Assembly (NCBI GenBank): GCA_003266145.1
Contig: MVJJ01000178.1
Span: 1-7,789 of the forward strand
Direction of reading: 5' to 3'
Source of the DNA: Methanosphaera sp. SHI613
Lineage (GTDB): Archaea; Methanobacteriota; Methanobacteria; Methanobacteriales; Methanobacteriaceae
DNA length: 7,789 nucleotides
The number at the start of each line of letters is the position of its first letter. Within the stretch, counting starts at the first letter, position 1. Both the position numbers and the translations under genes were made by a program. Under the pieces are notes generated by a model. The model was not told where the DNA came from and made no database searches. It worked only from the letters and a program-made list of their open reading frames with translations. Shown here one piece after another: positions 5,293-7,789 of this stretch.

Positions 5293-5301
5293 TTTAATAA
5301 T

Positions 5302-5306
5302 GGGAG
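5302..5306 (+). promoter_or_regulatory. Ribosome binding site deciding the phosphoesterase start
   Basis: GGGAG lies nine bases before ATG at 5316 but only three before an in-frame TTG at 5310. Spacing and the conserved MKFLVITDIH opening favour the ATG. Confidence 0.6.
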
Positions 5307-5315
5307 TTATTGATA

Positions 5316-5993
5316 ATGAAATTTTTAGTAATTACAGATATTCATAGTAACCCGGATAAAATCTACTCTTATCTAGATGAAAATCCAGTAGATGAAATAA
5401 TAATAACAGGTGACGTAACGGAATTCGGTCCAGAAGAATTATTTATAGATACATTAAATAAATTTTCACAATATGCTAATGTACATGCATTACACGGTAA
5501 CTGCGACCCGAAAAATGCACCAGAATTATTAGAACAATCTGATATAACAAGTATACATGACAACGTTTCAAGTATTGGCAACATCAAATTAGTGGGATTT
5601 GGAGGTTCTAATCCTACACCATTTGACACTCCTAACGAGTACACTGATGAGCAACTATATGAAAATTTAAACAAGTACTCTGACCAGCTAAAATCAGATG
5701 ACTTTTCAATATTGGTTACCCATGCACCTCCATTGGATACAAACGCTGATAAGATTGAATCAGGGGCTCATGTTGGAAGCTGTGCAGTAAGAAAAATAAT
5801 AGAGGAATGTCAGCCAACATTAAATATCTGTGGTCATGTTCATGAATCAATAGGACAAGATAAGATAGGCGACACCATAATCATTAATCCAGGTGATGCA
5901 GCAACAGGACATGCATGCATAATTGAACTGTCGCAGGATGATATCGACAATAAAATAATCAATAATATAGAACTAATAACAATAGGCGAATAA
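5316..5993 (+). CDS. Calcineurin-like metallophosphoesterase (Icc-related, COG2129-type)
   Basis: This is a cytoplasmic two-metal phosphoesterase. All motifs of the fold are present in order: DIH (D8, H10), GD (G32-D33), GNCD (61-64, the metal-ligand Asn is N62), THAPP (135-139 with H136) and GHVH (173-176 with H174 and H176). The length of 225 residues and the short, Cap-free architecture fit small archaeal phosphoesterases related to Icc. C63 in place of the more common H of GNH is normal in this group. The substrate (phosphodiester or monoester) cannot be read from the sequence. ATG 5316 is chosen over a TTG two codons earlier because of ribosome-binding-site spacing. The gene ends one base before the ligase-like gene, so they share a transcript. 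The link may be functional or only organisational. Confidence 0.88.
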   Translation: MKFLVITDIHSNPDKIYSYLDENPVDEIIITGDVTEFGPEELFIDTLNKFSQYANVHALHGNCDPKNAPELLEQSDITSIHDNVSSIGNIKLVGFGGSNPTPFDTPNEYTDEQLYENLNKYSDQLKSDDFSILVTHAPPLDTNADKIESGAHVGSCAVRKIIEECQPTLNICGHVHESIGQDKIGDTIIINPGDAATGHACIIELSQDDIDNKIINNIELITIGE

Positions 5994-5994
5994 T

Positions 5995-7323
5995 ATGAAT
6001 AAATTCAAACTAGATGATGTCTACATTTTCAATCCAGAAAGAGAATGTATGGATCGTCAAGAATTAAAGAAACTGCAATTGGAACGATTGAAAAAAGTTG
6101 TCAAATATGCATATGACAACGTTGACTTCTACAAGAAATTATATGATGAAGCCGGCGTAAAACCGGAGGACATTAAAACTCTGGATGACATTCAGAAGTT
6201 ACCATTTATAACAAAGGATGACTTGAGAAACACATACCCATTTGACTTGCAGGCAGCACCCAAAGAGGATTGGGTTGAAGTGCATTCAACAAGTGGAACA
6301 ACAGGTATACCTACAGTAGCGGCTTATACACAAAACGATTTGGACATATGGTCTGAATGTACCGCTCGTGGACTGGCAAGTGTCGGTGTTCATAAGAACG
6401 ATATAGTAAACGTTGCATATGGATTCGGACTCTTCACAGGTGGACATGGAGCACAATACGGGGCACAGAAAATCGGTGCACTTGCAGTTCCAATGTCATC
6501 AGGTAACACTCAAAAACAGATGAATTTCCTAAAGGATTTTCCAGCAGATTTCCTATGCTGCACACCATCATATGCATTATACTTGGCAGAGTCCTTTGAA
6601 AAGGAAGGAATAGACCCAAAAAGCATACCATTACGTGGAGGATTATATGGTGCTGAAATGTGGACCGAAGAAATCAGACAAAAGCTAGAAAGTAAATTCG
6701 GCATATCAGCACAGAACATCTATGGACTGACCGAGGTAATAGGTCCTGGTGTGGCAACGGAATGTCACATCAAGGATGGAATGCACATAGCTGAAGACCA
6801 TTTCTATCCTGAAATTATAGATCCTGATACATTGGAGGTACTGCCGGAAGGAAGTGAAGGAGAAATTGTATTCACATCACTTACAAAAACAGGTATGCCT
6901 GTAATACGTTACAGAACAAAAGATCTGACCTCACTATGCTATGATAAATGTGAATGTGGAAGGACAAACGTTCGTATGAGCAGAATCAAAGGAAGAAGCG
7001 ATGACATGCTTAAGGTAAAAGGAGTAATCGTATTCCCTAAACAGATTGAAGAAGTTCTCATGAAGATGGATGAATTATCACCTGCATATCAGATTGTTGT
7101 TTCACGTCCAGGAACGATGGACCTTATAGAAGTTCAGGTGGAAATAGATCAAAGCAACTTCCAGGATTCAATACCTAACCTGGAGGCATTCAAGTCTGTT
7201 ATCGCCAAGAAGGTAAGGGAAGCAATTGGTATAGGCGTAAAGGTAACTCTGGCAGAACCATACTCAATACCTAGAAGTGAAGGAAAAGCAGTAAGAGTAA
7301 TTGATAAACGTAATTTTGATTAA
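5995..7323 (+). CDS. Phenylacetate-CoA ligase-like adenylate-forming enzyme
   Basis: This ANL-superfamily enzyme probably activates an aryl acid (phenylacetate, indoleacetate or similar) to its CoA thioester through an acyl-adenylate. Visible are the phosphate loop STSGTTGIP (98-106), YGLTE (243-247), RYRTKDL (305-311 with D310 for the ribose), the hinge region GRSDDMLKVKG (333-343) and the C-terminal SEGKAVRV with K431 as the likely adenylation lysine. C315, C319 and C321 form a small cysteine cluster found in PaaK-type ligases. The 442 residues match PaaK length. ATG 5995 is one base after the phosphoesterase stop, with only a weak ribosome site (GGCG), so coupling is likely. An ACT-domain gene follows after 12 bases, a pairing known from many anaerobes and archaea. 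In methanogens arylacetyl-CoA can feed indolepyruvate oxidoreductase for aromatic amino acid synthesis. The exact substrate is inference. Confidence 0.92.
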   Translation: MNKFKLDDVYIFNPERECMDRQELKKLQLERLKKVVKYAYDNVDFYKKLYDEAGVKPEDIKTLDDIQKLPFITKDDLRNTYPFDLQAAPKEDWVEVHSTSGTTGIPTVAAYTQNDLDIWSECTARGLASVGVHKNDIVNVAYGFGLFTGGHGAQYGAQKIGALAVPMSSGNTQKQMNFLKDFPADFLCCTPSYALYLAESFEKEGIDPKSIPLRGGLYGAEMWTEEIRQKLESKFGISAQNIYGLTEVIGPGVATECHIKDGMHIAEDHFYPEIIDPDTLEVLPEGSEGEIVFTSLTKTGMPVIRYRTKDLTSLCYDKCECGRTNVRMSRIKGRSDDMLKVKGVIVFPKQIEEVLMKMDELSPAYQIVVSRPGTMDLIEVQVEIDQSNFQDSIPNLEAFKSVIAKKVREAIGIGVKVTLAEPYSIPRSEGKAVRVIDKRNFD

Positions 7324-7324
7324 A

Positions 7325-7330
7325 AGGTGG
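7325..7330 (+). promoter_or_regulatory. Ribosome binding site fixing the start of the ACT-domain gene
   Basis: AGGTGG lies five bases before ATG at 7336. An in-frame GTG at 7327 falls inside this site and is therefore not the start. Confidence 0.7.
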
Positions 7331-7335
7331 TTTAT

Positions 7336-7764
7336 ATGACTTTAAAACAAGTATCAATCTTTTTAGAAAATAAACAAGGCAGATTATGGAAATCATTAAA
7401 TATCCTAAAAAATGAGAATATAGATATCAGGGCATTATCCATTGCAGACACATCCGAATTTGGAATATTAAGGATGATAGTATCAGATCCTGATAAGGCA
7501 AAGCAGGCATTGGAGGCTGAACAGTTCGCAGTTAGCTTTGCACAGGTACTTGCCATTGAGGTGGATGACCAGCCTGGTGGATTGGAAAAAGCTCTTGGTT
7601 TACTTAATGATGAAAACATAAACGTCGAATATATCTATGCATTCGTTGAAAAGAAAACATCAAAGGCATTGGTTGTACTTAGAACAGATAATAATGAATT
7701 GGCATTAAGTATTCTTGAAGAAAATAACTTTTCCATAATTGATGATGAAGCATATACCATTTAG
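7336..7764 (+). CDS. Tandem ACT-domain protein, likely amino-acid-binding regulator
   Basis: The protein is two ACT domains and little else (142 residues). Domain one spans about 3-66 with the ligand-loop pattern ENKQG (11-15) after the first strand; domain two spans about 70-138 with DDQPG (77-81) at the same place. Each shows the beta-alpha-beta-beta-alpha-beta alternation, for example GRLWKSLNILKNENIDI in the first and GLEKALGLLNDENINVEYI in the second. ACT domains bind amino acids and control enzymes. Its place directly after the aryl-CoA-ligase-like gene suggests it senses an aromatic amino acid and adjusts that ligase; this is inference from context. It belongs with COG4747-type stand-alone ACT proteins. 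The ATG at 7336 is chosen because the ribosome binding site overlaps an earlier GTG. The frame is complete, ending TAG. Confidence 0.9.
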   Translation: MTLKQVSIFLENKQGRLWKSLNILKNENIDIRALSIADTSEFGILRMIVSDPDKAKQALEAEQFAVSFAQVLAIEVDDQPGGLEKALGLLNDENINVEYIYAFVEKKTSKALVVLRTDNNELALSILEENNFSIIDDEAYTI

Positions 7765-7781
7765 GTATTTTCTTCAAACTC

Positions 7782-7789
7782 TTTTTTTT
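7782..7789 (+). terminator. T8 run closing the phosphoesterase-ligase-ACT operon
   Basis: Eight T reach the window edge, 17 bases after the ACT gene's stop. The run may continue beyond the window. No hairpin is evident before it. Confidence 0.5.

Noticed and set aside
5369..5674. Minus-strand open frame within the phosphoesterase gene
   Set aside because: It is antisense to a gene with all catalytic motifs in place, and its translation has no recognisable features.
6434..6719. Two overlapping minus-strand open frames within the ligase gene
   Set aside because: Both are antisense to well-conserved ligase sequence and lack initiation signals.
7332..7619. Minus-strand open frame within the ACT-domain gene
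   Set aside because: It is antisense to a complete tandem ACT protein, with a serine-rich composition that suggests no real coding.

Overview
The window reads as chromosomal DNA of a low-GC methanogenic archaeon of the order Methanobacteriales, most likely Methanosphaera or a close relative. The reasons are the heterodisulfide reductase genes hdrC and hdrB in the C-then-B order without hdrA, an archaeal diphthamide gene (dphB), an archaeosine-synthase-like protein, two small protein families typical of methanogens, Shine-Dalgarno sites of the GGAGGTGA type, very AT-rich spacers and T-run transcript ends. The genus is an inference from composition and protein flavour, not from a search.

Layout. 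Positions 1-281 hold no gene I can support; they are T-rich with one clear hairpin (150-174). dphB (282-1073, TTG start) is followed by a 78-residue protein of unknown function (1164-1400). Convergent with that is a minus-strand gene (1520-2239) for a short TGT/ArcS-like protein that covers only the N-terminal module of archaeosine synthase. A 323-bp divergent spacer (2240-2562) separates it from hdrC (2563-3123) and hdrB (3148-4050). This spacer carries three inverted repeats, including a perfect 18-bp palindrome, and is the most striking non-coding stretch. A strong hairpin terminator follows hdrB.

The next unit is a two-gene operon with overlapping ends: a DUF749-like protein (4308-4595) and a DUF2096-like protein (4585-5136). 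After T-run terminators comes a tight three-gene operon: a calcineurin-like phosphoesterase (5316-5993), a phenylacetate-CoA-ligase-like enzyme (5995-7323, one base after the previous stop) and a tandem ACT-domain protein (7336-7764). A T8 run closes the window.

How the genes fit together. HdrB and HdrC are core energy-metabolism subunits that reduce the CoM-S-S-CoB heterodisulfide at the end of methanogenesis. The ligase plus ACT pair suggests activation of aryl acids for aromatic amino acid synthesis, with the ACT protein as a possible amino-acid sensor. dphB and the ArcS-like gene both concern translation (EF-2 and tRNA modification) but are not co-transcribed. I found no mobile element, CRISPR array, tRNA, rRNA or defence cassette. 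This is mostly an ordinary core region; the points worth a second look are the hdr promoter palindromes, the stand-alone ArcS-like module and the two small uncharacterised gene sets.
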